Assembly (NCBI RefSeq): GCF_034702125.1
Contig: NC_085865.1
Span: forward strand, 46,273,856 to 46,337,855
Reading direction: 5' to 3'
Length of the DNA: 64,000 nt
DNA from: Engraulis encrasicolus
Taxonomy: Eukaryota; Chordata; Actinopteri; Clupeiformes; Engraulidae
Part shown: positions 14,661-40,414 of the stretch, piece by piece
Position numbering within the stretch: position 1 is the stretch's first letter
Layout of the letters: the number at the start of each line of letters is the position of its first letter
The notes under the pieces: generated by a model
What the model was told of the DNA's origin: nothing
The model's input: the letters and a program-made list of their open reading frames with translations, nothing else
The model's database searches: none
Made by a program: the position numbers and the translations under genes

Positions 14661-16136
14661 AGTGGTGGTTCGCTATTTTAGACTTTAAGCCCTGTTTGTG
14701 TGACTTCTGGGGTGAATTAAAGATGTTCTCATCACAATTTTGACATTTGGTGCTGAATGGAGCATTTGGGAAAAGACATGAATCTCACCACGTGGTCAGT
14801 GGTAGCCTAAACATAGGCCTACCTGTCAACCATCCCTAATTTCCCGGGAAACTCCCGAATTTTGACTCATTTCCCGATTTCTTCCCGATTTGACATTTTT
14901 CCCGGAAATATCCCGGATTTTTCACATTATCAAAAAACACCGTGGGTCCAGTAAAGCCTACCCACGGCCCTGTCCGACGAGTCACGCCCCCTCTTGAAGA
15001 GAGAGACAGAGGGTCTTGATTATCAAGCTACCTGTCAGAAGATTGTATGCCAGATGCCACCAAGAATGGAAGTTCCTTGAAAATACGAGCTGTCTGTCAC
15101 CCTCGGGCTCCATAGTTTTCTAGCGCTTGTGCGCCCACTCTTTTCCTCAGAAACCGCCAGTTCATGCAACGCATAAAACAGCCTCGGAACAGCAAATCAT
15201 GCGATTAACCTAATCACAATCTGTAGGCTACCAGCACGAAGTTTTGCACGAACAGACAACTTATGCGACAAAACAAGAAGAAACTCATTGCGCTCATTTC
15301 ATTGTTCTGTTTTAATTACATTGTTTTTCTATGCTGTAAAACATGTTCTGAGGGATTTTAGACAGGACTGTCTTTGCACGCGCGCTGTTGTGAAAGGCAG
15401 ATAGAACGCACCGTCCGACCCGTCTGTCATTCCATTGACTGTCAGAATTTGGCCTTTAGAAAATTTCCCGGATTTTGGCTTAAAATATGGGAATTTTCCC
15501 GGATTTTGGGAGCTCAAAGTTGACAGGTATGGTGGTAAACGGAGATAAATTGATCCGAAAATGGCAGCCAAATATGCCTTCAAACCGTTGTTTAGCGTTT
15601 GGTGGACCAATTTTTTTCCGACGCCAGTGAATAGCACTAGACATCCAGCCAGTAGGTGGCGAGAATGTGTTGTTTGTTTAGACACAAAGGAGCGAGGTAG
15701 AACGGTTGCCCAGCACTCAGAAACTGGTACTGGCTAAAAAACTACAGCTTGCATACAAACCATAGAGAGTAGCAGAAACAAACAGACCCCCGTTTCCGGT
15801 CGCGCGAAGTAGTTCTAGTCAATCAAATTCAATCAATGAAGACAAATAATAATGATTATATCTTCTCTGGAAGCGTATTTCGTGGTGATTTTCGAGCCAA
15901 CATATCGCTGTCCACCTCTGACCACTCGGTGAGTTTCATGTCTCTGCAAACGAAAGTTTAATGCTGTTTTAGGATTGTGCTCCATTGGAGTCAATGTAAA
16001 GGTAGGGGGGGCTGCAGTCTTGGATATCCAAATGCTCCGTTCAGCACCAAATGTCAAAATTGTGATGAGAACATCTCTAATTCACCCCAGAAGTCACACA
16101 AACAGGGCTTAATGTCTAAAATAGCGAACCACGACT
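14661..16136. mobile_element. 1.48-kb TTAA-target DNA element nested in the LINE
   Basis: The ends AGTGGTGGTTCGCTATTTTA and its inverse (AAAATAGCGAACCACGACT) are flanked by TTAA on both sides (14657-14660; 16137-16140). The inverted ends match over about 110 nt. Inside lies another repeat (about 14822-15530) with TACCTGTCAAC / GTTGACAGGTA ends and many TTCCCGGATTTT-like words. No transposase was recognised. TTAA targets suggest mobilisation by Kolobok or piggyBac enzymes (inference). Confidence 0.65.
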
Positions 16137-17367
16137 TTAAGTGTTTAGCATCCTGATTGCTTGGTGTATGAAGGTCTTTGCCATCCTGGTGGTACGGGAG
16201 CGGAGGCACCTGTACCTCTTTCCAGAGGGCAGGAGACTGAACAGTTTGTGTGCGGGGTGGCTTATGTCCTTGGCGATCATCAGAGCTTTTCGGGTGAGGT
16301 GGGTGGTGTAAATGTCCTGCAGGGAGGGGAGTGGCGCTCCAATGATCTTCTTCGCTGTGTTCACAATGTGCTGGAGTGTCTTCCTAGTTTGCTCCGTGCA
16401 GCTTCCTCCCCACACTGTGATGCAGCTGGTCAGGATATTCTCGATGGTTCCTCTGTAGAATGCTGTCATGATGGAGGGTGTTGCACTTGCCTTCTTCAGT
16501 TTGCGAAAGTAGAGGCGCTGTTGGGCCTTCTTCGCCAGTGATGTTGTGTTTGTGGTCCAGGAGAGGTCGTCGCTGATGTGCACTCCAGGAATTTTGTGTT
16601 GCTCACTCCCTCCACAACATCACCGTCGATGGTCAGCGGTTGCAGTTGTTTTTGGCCCCTTTGAAAGTTGACAACAATCTCCTTGGTCTTGTTGACATTC
16701 AGCAGGAGGTTGTTGTCCTTGCACCATCTGGCCAGCTGGTCTACTTCTTCTCTGTAGTGAGTCTCGTCACCCTTAGTGATGAGGCCCACCAGTGTTGTAT
16801 CGTTCGCAAACTTCACCAGATGCTTAGTGCTGTGGGTCGTTGTGCAGTCATGTGTCAGCACCGTGAACAGCAGGGGGCTGAACAAACAACCTTGCGGGGG
16901 CCCCGTGCTCAGTGCCAGGGTGCTTGAGGTGTTGTTCCCGACACGTACTGCTTGTGGTCTCTGCAACAGCTTGTCCAGTTTGTTGATGAGTTGTGGTATT
17001 ATGGTATTGAATGCAGAAATGAAGTCAATGAACAGGATTCTCACATGAGTCTTCTCACATTCTCACATATTGTCAAAGTGGGTGAGTGCGGGATGGAGGG
17101 CAGAGCAGATTGCATCCTCCATGGATTGTTTTGCTCGATATGCAATCCGGGGGGGTCCAGGGTGGGGGGTAAGATGGCTTTTATGTGTGATATGACTAGA
17201 CGTTCGAAGCACTTCATTATGATGGGTGTCAGTGCTACAGGACGGTAGTCATTAAATCCGGATGGTGATGATTTCTTTGGCACAGGTATGATGGTGGTAG
17301 CTTTGAAATGATGGGACAATGGCTTGCTCCAGGGAGGTGTTGAAGATATCTGTAAAAACATCTTTCA

Positions 17368-17450
17368 GGCCTAGCAGCTAGTTGAATATGTTAACTTAAC
17401 TGATCTTTTTCCATTTGTCACCTTTGCTTTGTAGGTCTCCAGTATGATAT
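17368..17450. repeat. Direct repeat, second copy (A spacer)
   Basis: A near-copy of 13669-13746 directly beyond the LINE; see that entry. Confidence 0.8.
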
Positions 17451-17559
17451 GTTTTTATTATTATTGTTATTATTAACAATTAACAATTAATTTCCCTTAG
17501 TCAGAGGGAAAATTGTGGTCACTAAAGACAACTACTATTTCAACTATTACTATGTAAAA

Positions 17560-17833
17560 TCTGGGAAATATAGAATGTCATGCAGATTTTTGAAACATTA
17601 AAAAAAAATCTTATCATAGGCCTACTTCAAATATTTTCCCAATTATTTGCTATTTGTCTGCTGATGTTGCATTACCTCTTGGATGTTTTTGGGAATAAAT
17701 CAAGATGTTTTTTTGAAATGTAAACAAACTCTCCCCCCAAAAGGCTGAAAAAAGAAATCTCAGGTACTGACAAGACCAGGGTAGTGTGAGGATTACAATT
17801 GCATGTTGAAATTGGAAGTTATCCTTTAATATT
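17560..17833. mobile_element. Damaged copy of the TTAA foldback family
   Basis: The right arm (CAGGTACTGACAAG ... TTGAAATTGG ... ATCCTTTAATATTTGG) matches 50665-51025 in the equivalent place of the B spacer. The left arm has decayed. It is an older insertion that predates the duplication. Confidence 0.55.
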
Positions 17834-17835
17834 TG

Positions 17836-18300
17836 GTTGCACACCCTTAGACAGCAATGTGAGCCTCCACACGTGTTTGTATTCATCAACAAGCTTCTTG
17901 CACTTCTCCGGTGGAATTTCCCCCGACTCTTTCTTTGCAATATGTTTATCATCTTGATGAGGTACTGGATTCTTTCTCCTAATGACAGATTTCACATCAG
18001 AGGCCAGATTTCACCCCCAAGACTTTCAACTGGATTTACACCTGGAATCATCACTTCACAATTTTAGAATAGCGTTGTTTCATTTTACAACCATTCCATT
18101 GTGCTTTTGGATGTGTGCTTTGGGTTTTTGCCTTGCTAGAGTGCACATGATATTCACGGCAAACCAAGTGCTCTTGCACAGGGTTAAACATTGCCCTGTA
18201 AATAATGCATTGCCCTGTAAATAATGATACCTGTGACGCCTGTCATGATACTTGTGATACGGTCAAGGTCTCCAATACCAGATGCAACAAAAGCAGTGAC
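17836..18300 (-). pseudogene. Relic of a Tc1-like transposase (A spacer)
   Basis: On the minus strand, fragments resemble the Tc1 transposase C-terminus (in the B copy: KKEWGKIPPEKCKKLVDEYK). Upstream lies a piece like the catalytic DPKHTS region (CCCAAAGCACACATCCAAAA). Stops and frameshifts are frequent. The parallel relic is at 51045-51760. The family assignment rests on these motifs only. Confidence 0.5.
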
Positions 18301-18714
18301 ATAATGTTATGGATCGGACACCATGCTTGATTTTTGCTACAGTGTTTTTCCTTGAAGACTTTTTGCAAAGTATGCAAACATGCTGTTTGTGTGCATTTCT
18401 GAAAAGCGTTGTTAAAAGGACTGTGCTCTGCCCTTGTTCTCTTATACAACCATCAGGTGTTCCCTTTTATGACATTAATTAAGCAAAGGGGTCTGTCTTG
18501 GTCTCCACAACAAAAAAACACTGCTTTGTGTAGTGTTTAGCATGTGGTGCTTGTTGAAAAAAACTACCCAAAGCAGTTCAAAGTTTACCTTCAGGTCTAT
18601 AGATCCTAGACCTGGTGTTTTTTTCTATTTGCACCAACTTCCGTACACTTCTATCATGAATTCTTCCCTAACCCCTAGACCCAAGTAGGTTCTTTACAGT
18701 TCCATGTTTGGCAG

Positions 18715-19290
18715 AATTCCGTGGAATGGACACGGATATCTGGGACACGAAATCCGTGTCAGTTTCACAGATTTTTCCAAAATTCCATGCTCCTAGACAC
18801 GGAATTGTTTTCTGTGATGGACACACGAACGTGCTTTCTTATTCCCACAGCTCTATGTTTACACAGTCTTTTATTTTCTCAGGATTTTTCTAATTTCAAA
18901 TATATTTCTCTCAAAAAGCATTTCATACTGACAGGTTAGGGTTAGGCCGGGATTGTTTTGGTCTGGGCACAGCTAGTATATTTTTGTTTATTACATGAAC
19001 TTGATAGTCTATCAACCAACTGGAAGAGGTCTTTCTCAAAAACATGTCTTTACTGACAGGCTAAGGTTAGGGATTGTTTTGGTCAGGGGCATAACTTAAA
19101 TTGCTCTCGCATTCTTTTATTTAGTATAAAAATGAGGTATCTATTTTCTAATGACAGACTTAACACAGTGCTGTGGGAATATAGAAAGCACTTCCGTAAG
19201 TCAATTAAGGAAAACAATTCCGTGTCCAAAATCTGTGAAACTGACACAAATTTTGTGTGCAAAAGATTAGTGTCTATTCCACACAATTCT
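18715..19290. mobile_element. Foldback element (AATTCCGTGGAATGGACACG ends), A spacer
   Basis: The outer arms (about 150 nt) are inverted: CACGGAATTGTTTTCTGTGA at left and the complement GGAAAACAATTCCGTGTCC at right. The parallel copy is at 53382-53953. It predates the duplication. No coding frame. Confidence 0.55.
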
Positions 19291-19867
19291 GAGAGATCAG
19301 ACTGTCTTTTGAGGTGACCTTTTATTATTTGGATGTCTTGAAAATAATAGTATTTCTGGTGTCCCCAGACAGCTCCTCTGTCTTCACCTTTGTGAAAGAG
19401 GAGCAAGATGTAACAGGTTGTTTTTTAAAACACAAATATCATAATTCATTGGCTAATTCCTGTTCTATGTACAAAAGCAATCTATCAAAGGTTATGCCCA
19501 TTTGTTATTTACCATATTTAACTCAAATTCGGTTTCCACAGTAATAATGAAGGGTGCCAATACCAGTGACTCCAGGAGTTCCAATTTGTTTCCTCTCATA
19601 CTCTAGTTTTTAATGTTGTTGATCATTTTTATATTTTGTATCAACCACAAGCTACCTGTATCTATAGTACAATCGAAATTGACCTTATTATTTGGTGCCT
19701 GGAGATATGTCCCATTATGTGCTTAAACTTCAATACTAACTGGCAGCGCTGCTGAAATTGATTATGATATTGAATTAAGAGATGGACTGTTCAGTGTGTG
19801 TAATGCTTGAAATTATGGGATCAGGCAGAGAAATTCACTTAAAACAATCAATTGAAACGAGGCCAGA

Positions 19868-20183
19868 GTTGTTTGTTGCATTTTCATTTATTCTGCATCA
19901 CTACTAGCCTGATTATAGTCTACTTTCAAATCTCTTCAAGACTTGGTCCCAAAGGGCATGGTTGACCCACCTCTCTTGGTTAGCTACTGGTTGTTTACGT
20001 CCCAACAAAGTGGGAGGAGTTCCCGATGTTTCTGGAGCCCAGAAACAATATTTGTATTGCTCCTGGCCTGACAAGAAGCAACGCTGAAGGTGTTGTGTCA
20101 GTAGGATGGCGCAGCCTGGCTACATCACTACAGAAACCTCAGAGGCCAGAACACAAGGATGTGGGAGATCTTCAGGAGGATCT
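19868..20183 (-). promoter_or_regulatory. Gene B: 3' UTR and poly(A) signal
   Basis: The 3' UTR follows the stop at 20184-20186 on the minus strand. The first AATAAA on that strand is at 19887-19892, so a transcript of about 300 nt of UTR is predicted. Gene C has the same signal at 54564-54569. Gene B has about 100 extra nt (20008-20105) missing from C. The cleavage site is inferred. Confidence 0.55.
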
Positions 20184-34041
<13,858 letters not shown>

Positions 34042-34057
34042 GGTTAATCACCGTATC

Positions 34058-34111
34058 CTAATTCAGCCATCGGGGGAAAACAGAAAACTCCTCCATGAAA
34101 ACATCCCCCAT
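34058..34111 (-). pseudogene. Decayed copy of the myosin start segment (gene B, second)
   Basis: Reads MGDVFMEEFSVFPRWLN, then TAG; that stop overlaps the proposed intron 1 acceptor. Matches 4159-4203 in gene A. Confidence 0.55.
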
Positions 34112-34150
34112 GGCCAATCACCTTCATTTTGTCATTGAAAAAAAAATTAT

Positions 34151-34207
34151 TTAGAATAGACTGTCAAACTGAGCCGATGCCCTAAACTCCATTAATGCGT
34201 CCCCCAT
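34151..34207 (-). pseudogene. Decayed copy of the myosin start segment (gene B, third)
   Basis: Reads MGDALMEFRASAQFDSLF, then TAA, close to the true start [19 protein letters not shown]. Matches 5500-5544 in gene A. Confidence 0.55.
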
Positions 34208-35514
34208 GGACTTTGAAAACGACGGAAAGTCACAATGGTGGGACAGATATTTTACATGACAGACATTTTACCTGAAGTCCTTCTGTAGGCACTAATGAAT
34301 TTTTGGTCAGGTCCTGAAGCATGATAACCATCTAACACAAGAAGCCTATTACCAAACAGTTTGTTTTTCAACAGCTTTAAGTGAATATAGTTGTGTGTCA
34401 TGACACCTTGACAATATTAAGGTCATTACAAGGGAGTTACCAGGTCCTTGTAGTTAGTCTAACGTTAGTATATACTGTGTATTGTCAAAATTAGGCTTAG
34501 TATAAAATCCTCCAAAGAAAAATGTGCATATACGTTGAAGTCCCTCTAATTCAAGTCTTGCCTTGAGTTAAGAAAGGTAACACTTACCTCTCACAACAAA
34601 TACAAATCACATTGAATTGTCCTTGAAAGATTGTACATCCCATTGTCTGGTCGAATAATAGTGTACATTGTGTTAACATTCTAACCATAGCCTGGACAGA
34701 TTTGGACTTGTATTTTTAGCATGTGAATCTCACCTCGTTTGAGTCAAGCTTCGAATGTACGATGTTGATTTGATGTTACTTCTGGAAGTGAATAGAGAAG
34801 ATGCAGTGGCAAGATCAAACACATGCAGTAGTATTCTCAGTGTCATCTCTGTGTTGAGTAGCCCAACAATGTTCTTTCTCCACTGCAATATGCACAAATA
34901 GTGTTTGTTTCTCTGGTCCCTGATAGCCTAGGAAATCCCATGTTGCTATGCACAATTGTTCCGATGTGTAAGACAGCATAGATTCTGTCCCTCAGCGAGG
35001 ATTCCTAATCATGGTCTCCAATTAGAGAGCAGGGAGGCATGGAAAGGCGATGACTGCAGTTTGTTTGAATAGATACTACTGACAAGATTGTGTATGGGCT
35101 ACGTATGCCAAATGATGCATATTCGTTATTCGTCCACTAAACAGTCGTCGTCAATTGTAAACCACACCCGCCCTACGGGATGCTCCATAGACCTTATCTC
35201 ACTTGTGATTAGGTCTGGTGATAACCAGGCAAGGTACCTGATGAGATAGAGTACCACCATGTGGTAGATATCTGAAAGGTGTTCGATACTTTTTTCACCC
35301 AACCTGCCCATAATAACCCATTCAATATTTAATTCATTACATAAACTGCCATCTGTCTGTTTGTCTGTCTCTCTATGTATAGTTTGTCTTGATTTGCAGT
35401 TTTTCTTTATTGTTTTCCTTAATTATTCTAGCCTTCATCCACTTGTCTCTTATCCTACCTATTTGTCAGCTACCTGCCTGGTAGACCCTCAGCAGCATGT
35501 AGATGTCAGCTTAC
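34208..35514. other. Gene B intron 1, conserved with gene A
   Basis: No coding exon seen. It is colinear with 5546-7289 minus the TTAA element. It contains the empty TTAA site at 34568-34571. Confidence 0.6.
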
Positions 35515-35551
35515 CTCTGTGTTGGTCTATGCTGTGTCCACCACCACGACT
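35515..35551 (-). promoter_or_regulatory. Gene B: non-coding leader exon 1 and transcription start
   Basis: The initiator TCAGTC has its A at 35551, 30 nt from the TATA start. The 37-nt exon ends ACAGAG with donor GTAAGCTG. It is three bases shorter than in gene A because one CCA unit is missing. It splices over about 1.46 kb to the acceptor near 34057. Inferred from motif spacing and conservation. Confidence 0.7.
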
Positions 35552-35574
35552 GAAAGCCACGAATGATTTGCTTC

Positions 35575-35581
35575 TTTTATA
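35575..35581 (-). promoter_or_regulatory. Gene B: TATA box (TATAAAA)
   Basis: CCCTATAAAAG on the minus strand, identical to that of gene A. Confidence 0.75.
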
Positions 35582-35870
35582 GGGGAGAGTTGATCCCAAT
35601 ATGGAGGTGAGCATCAAGTCAGCCCCGCTCTCCCCATATTTCATAAAAGGAAAACCTCTGAATGGCTCCCATCCAGACATATATGGAATTTGATACGGTG
35701 ATTGACACAGACCGGAGCAAGTTTACATGCAAATTCAGATGGGGGAGAGGACAGCAGGACAGGGCAGCAGCATCAACTCTTGCACCCCAAACCATATCTA
35801 GGAGTTTGCTATTGTCAGATGGAACTCTCAGCATGTGCACTATTTTAAAATCCTCCTGGACATTCCCATA
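35582..35870 (-). promoter_or_regulatory. Gene B: proximal promoter block
   Basis: Closely matches 7360-7640. The CArG-like words are retained, while the CATATG E-box of gene A has changed to CATATATG. Muscle-factor binding is inferred only. Confidence 0.55.
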
Positions 35871-36987
35871 GCCAAGAACAAAATGCTGACCTTTTGCTTA
35901 ATACATATGCTCAATGAATCTCTACTGGCACACAAACCTTAACATATAATTGTAAATGACCATATGTATCTACTTTTGTACATGACAATTGATGGTTAAT
36001 TAAAAACATATCTGAATTATTTTATTGCGAACCTTTGAATTAATGAGAACTGAATGGTCATATTACTGGCAATGAGACAAGGGAGAGAAACACTACATGT
36101 TATGTGACCTTTAAACATTTTGGAAATTCAACAAGGTCCAAAAGACGGCTACAGCTGTCAACTTTTGTAGACCAAAGCAAGGTCAGAGCATGGGGCCACC
36201 TGCTGTATTGTCACCTTGTTATTCACGTCCCCCAGGAGTCACAGCATCTCAGTGGAACCACATTGTTTCCTTGAGGACAAAGATAACCCTGTGAAATTCA
36301 GCTCAGGTTCCTTCGTGAGTGATTGTACTTATATTGATGCACTTGACACAAGACCTTCACACCCCAGTGGGAGTCTGTATAACCCTCTCATCACCACAAC
36401 TTTGCTGTTAATGTTCAAACACATATGATATGCCAATGTTACTCGTGCATTAAAGCAATTTCAAGAAATTTCACATTTAAAAAGAGATTAGAATGAATTT
36501 CACAATTAGTTTACAAGTCGATCACATTTGCAACATTTTTTTGAATGATGTTGGCTCAAATGCCGTTAAGTCAGTCCACATTGAAATATTGGCTTCATTA
36601 ATTTAAAAACATGATACTGAAACATATTAAGTCATAAGTGAAAACATGCTTCATCCAGACATGAAAAACACCTGTCATTCTAGTGAAATATTACGTTAAC
36701 TCAGAATCTGCCCTCTGACCTGCCTAATCCTGTGAATCTAGTGACACTTGTTAAGCTGTTTGCAGACAAGATGTCGACAAGTTGTCGAGCCCAAAGGCCT
36801 ATAAGGTCTTGCACTCAGAAGTGACTTGTCTGGGGGGGTGACACACTAAGGAAAGCACCAAGTCACCCACAAGGTGTTAATGCTGTGACTTCAAAACGCT
36901 CACACGTGTATTCATCACATGCCTACAGAAGACCTTGCATTTTCAAGGGTGAGCGATCCTCAGTTTCCATACTCACACATCCTTAAT
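35871..36987. other. Conserved upstream region of gene B
   Basis: No gene seen; colinear with 7641-8828. Confidence 0.5.
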
Positions 36988-37128
36988 TACCTCTGCCAAG
37001 GAGGTTGTGTTTTTGGTCACTTTGGTATGTTTGTCTGTCTGTCTGTCTATTTGTTTGTCAGCAGAATAACTCAAAAAGTCATGAACATATTTGGATGAAA
37101 TTTTGTAAAGGTCTTGGAAATGACATAA

Positions 37129-39123
37129 GGGTCATTCCACGCCAAATCAACAGGAGCCCGCGCACTTAGGTCTCAAAAAATTCTGAAAATATTACCAAGT
37201 GTACCCACGGTACTTAAGAGAAACACTGTACATTTATTTGAATGTAAGATGTATACTCTCCGTGTTACAGCCAATTTTACTGGGGGAGGGGGGTGCCCAT
37301 TTTGTTCACACTCTTTTTTTTGTCAAAGTTCACAAGCCCGTAGCTCAAGAACTAAACCATGTAGGAAGCTCAAATTTGGCATGCTGGTACATAGATAGGA
37401 ATAGTTTGTTGCAAAACTGACAGTTTTGGTCTGTATGATCCTGCATCGTCATGGCATTCCCTCAAAGATGATACAAATTGTACTGGAGTTTTTGGCTGTG
37501 CTCTGTTGAGGCCTTCAGAAGACATATTTGTGCCCAACATAGCCTCTTGATTTTTTCCCCTTGTAGAGACAAGTAGGAACACTCTCATAAAAAGCTATAA
37601 ATAGAAAGGAAAACCCATCAGTGTTTGACCAGAAGACCTCACAAGTCTGACAAATCATTTTGGGTGTCATTTTCAGAGCTCCAGAACCCCTTGTGGGATT
37701 GTCCACAGATTTTTATTTTATTTTTTTCTTCATTCTCCATTAATTCTTCTTTTTAAAAATGCAAATGAGACTTGTCTTATGTGATGTTTTCTTTTGTAAT
37801 TTCGAACCTGAACATGGGCAACATGCACATTGAGGGCAATATGTTTTCTATGCGTTTCTTCCGCTGCCATCTGCTGGTCAAAAAAAGTAACAACATGACT
37901 ACTTGTGCCTGACCTACTGTCTCTTTTGATGTGCGAACCTGCTCCCACATTGAACGCTCCTGAAATCATTGAAATTGAAAGGGATACCTGCACCCCTGCA
38001 CAGGGACTCTTGGGGGATCATGTCTGGGCAAAATTTGCATTTGATTATTTAGTATTTACATTAAATGTTATCGAAATCATGTTGCTCTCTTTTTGCATTT
38101 TGCCCATGTTCAGGGTGGAAATTACAAAAGAAAACATCACATAAGACAAGTCTCATTGGCATTTTTAAAAAGAAGACTTCATGGAGAATGAAGAAAAATA
38201 TAAAATAAAAATCTGTGGACAATCCCACAAGGTGTTCTGGTGCTCTGAAAATGACACCCAAAATGATTTGTCAGACTTGTGAGGTCTTCTGGTCAAACAC
38301 TGATGGGGTTTCCTTTCTATTTATAGATTTTTATGGGAGTGTTTCTACTTGTATCTACAAGGGAAAAAAATCATGAGGCTATGTTGGGCACAAATATGTC
38401 TTCTGAAGGCCTAAACAGAGCACAGCCAAAAACTCCAGTACAATTTGTATCATCTTTGAGGGAATGCTATGACGATGCAGGATCATACAGACCAAAACTG
38501 ACAGTTTTGCAACAAACTATTCCTATCTATGTACCAGCATGCCAAATTTGAGCTTCCTACATGGTCTAGTTCTTGAGCTACGGGTTTTGAACTTTGACAA
38601 AAAAAGAGTGTGAACAAAATGGGCACCCCCCTCCCCCAGTGAAATTGGCTGTAACATGGAGAGTATACATCAGGGGTGCTCAACTAGAAACTGAAAAGGT
38701 CCACTCGCCAAATTTCGTATGTTTCCAGGGTCCAAAAAAGTCGCTACGGACCAATGCAGAAAATAGCCTCACTCGCTGGCCGCACTGGCCTCTTGCTCAC
38801 TCACTGAGTTGTCATAGTGATGATACTTTTATTTGTCATAAGACTGGCTTCGCAGAAATACACCTATAGATCGCATGGCAGCGAAATCTCATGTATAATT
38901 TATACATATTAAATACAGATGGATTTTGTCTTGGTCCGGATGACATTGCGTTTGGGTCCGCATCCGGACCTGGGTCCGCCAGTTGAGCACCCCTGGTATA
39001 CATCTTACATTCAAATAAAGTAACAGTGTTTCTCTTAAGTACCATGGGTACACTCAGTAATATTTTCAGATTTTTTTTAGACCTAAGTGCGCGGGCTCCT
39101 GTTGATTTGGCGTGGAATGACCC
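37129..39123. mobile_element. Giant foldback element with about 700-nt arms
   Basis: The ends GGGTCATTCCACGCCAAATC and the exact inverse are flanked by ATAA on both sides. The left arm runs to about 37825 and pairs with about 38093-39123 (less the nested hAT); the loop is about 270 nt. Arm similarity is high along its whole length. The A spacer has the uninterrupted site (about 8972). No transposase frame was recognised; the open frames in the two arms are mirror images of each other. A transcript would form a long double-stranded RNA. Confidence 0.8.
38671..38995. mobile_element. Non-autonomous hAT element nested in the giant hairpin
   Basis: A 325-nt element with ends CAGGGGTGCTCAACT and AGTTGAGCACCCCTG. 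An exact 8-nt target duplication GTATACAT flanks it (38663-38670; 38996-39003). Both features are diagnostic of hAT. Confidence 0.88.
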
Positions 39124-39641
39124 ATAAGGGACAAGTGATTACATTTTGGTGGTTATCCGGACCACGATGGGGATCCAGGAATGTTTTAAAAATCTCCACC
39201 ATTGCAGAATAGGGTGAATTTTGACATTCCAGTGTCTAACTCACAAAAACAAGGCAGAAAGACAAATAGGCTGTAACAGTCGAATGTTCTATCAAACAGC
39301 TTCCTTTGCGGAGGTCTGCACTCTCTGAGGGCATTTCTAGTTTTCTTTGGGTTTGACATGGGGACTAAGAACCACCCATTTGCATGTTTAATCAGTGAAA
39401 TAAATCACCAATAATGCGCATATTTATATTCGGGCTCTCAATTTGAAATTGCCTAAGCAAACAACAATTATGTGACTACTGCAAGTCCATAATGATTTTC
39501 TGATGCTTTCCTTGTTGTGAGGAATCTTGGATATGTTAGTGGCTCAAATGGGTCTTAGAGTCATTTATATAGCTCATCATATTGCTCCATTTTATCCTCT
39601 GCACATTGTCCTCAGGACGTCAAACGTATTTATTTCTTGTG

Positions 39642-40033
39642 TAAAGCTACGTTCACACACATCGCTGCTAATTACTAGCTTCTTGCTCACTCGCCTACTC
39701 GCCACTCTCTCATGGAACGTTCGCTTAACGTTCCCGCTGCTTTAACTGCCAATGCACAGGCGAGAAGTACCAAACTCTGCGTTCCAATTGATTACTCGCT
39801 TACTCGCCTCTCTCAAAGTGAAAATATTTTCAACTCAGGATCAGCCCACATCACATCGCTTGTACGCTCCTCGCCTACTCGCCTCCTCGTCTACTCGCCT
39901 CCTCGTCTACTCGCCTCCTCGTCTACTCGCCTCCTCGTCTACTCGCCTCCTCGTCTCGCTGGAACACATAGACATTCTATTGACTTCATTCGCTGAGCGA
40001 GTAACTAGCAGCGACGTGTGTGAACGAGGCTTA
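39642..40033. mobile_element. Inverted-repeat element with internal minisatellite, B spacer only
   Basis: The ends AAGCTACGTTCACACACATCG and its near-inverse (GACGTGTGTGAACGAGGCTT) bound it. Inside, a 16-nt unit (CTCGCCTCCTCGTCTA) is repeated about five times (39878-39958). The A spacer lacks it at about 9826. Confidence 0.7.
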
Positions 40034-40414
40034 ATGATGTGACCTCTGGTCAGGTCAATTATGTTATTCCACAAAATAACATTTGTATGTCTGGAAAAAG
40101 AATACAACATAAAACGACACAATTTGAAAGGCCTTTGAGTGTTTAATGACTGCATATTTCCTCTATATTCTCTGAGTGTATATTATGAAATGAGTAAAAG
40201 ACATTTCAGATACTGCTCAAATGGTAACTTTAGAAGTGAACACCTTGTACACCTTGTCCTCAAATGATAAGCTGCACTACACCTGACACATATCCTCAAC
40301 GACTGTTCTCAATCAAAGACAGGCACTCAGAATTGTCATAGGAATATCACAGGGCTATCTTTGTGCTTTAGTGCCGCCTGACCTTGGCCTTGAAAGAAAG
40401 TAGTTGGTCTGGCC

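Larger units (their letters stand above)
13949..17363 (-). mobile_element. L2-like LINE on the minus strand, damaged and interrupted
   Basis: The 3' end (CAATAAAACAGACTTGACTTG on the minus strand) lies at 13949 and the 5'-truncated end near 17363. Reverse transcriptase is split among frames 17041-17361 ([20 protein letters not shown]), 16496-17044 (motif [15 protein letters not shown], motif [17 protein letters not shown], motif [10 protein letters not shown] in place of the usual FADD) and 16137-16583 (C-terminal KKIIGAPLPSLQDIY and LLPSGKRYR). Frameshifts and the altered catalytic motif show it is dead. A TTAA element (14661-16136) splits it. The clade is inferred from memory of L2/Rex1-like proteins. 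Confidence 0.8.
36988..39337. mobile_element. CCAAGGAGGTT-family element split by a giant hairpin
   Basis: The outer parts (36988-37128 and 39124-39337) match the uninterrupted copy at 8829-9190. The middle is the hairpin element described separately. Confidence 0.6.

Noticed and set aside
38333..38551. Open frame of 72 codons in the giant hairpin, mirrored at 37370-37588
   Set aside because: The same peptide appears on opposite strands because the arms are inverted copies; no family motif.
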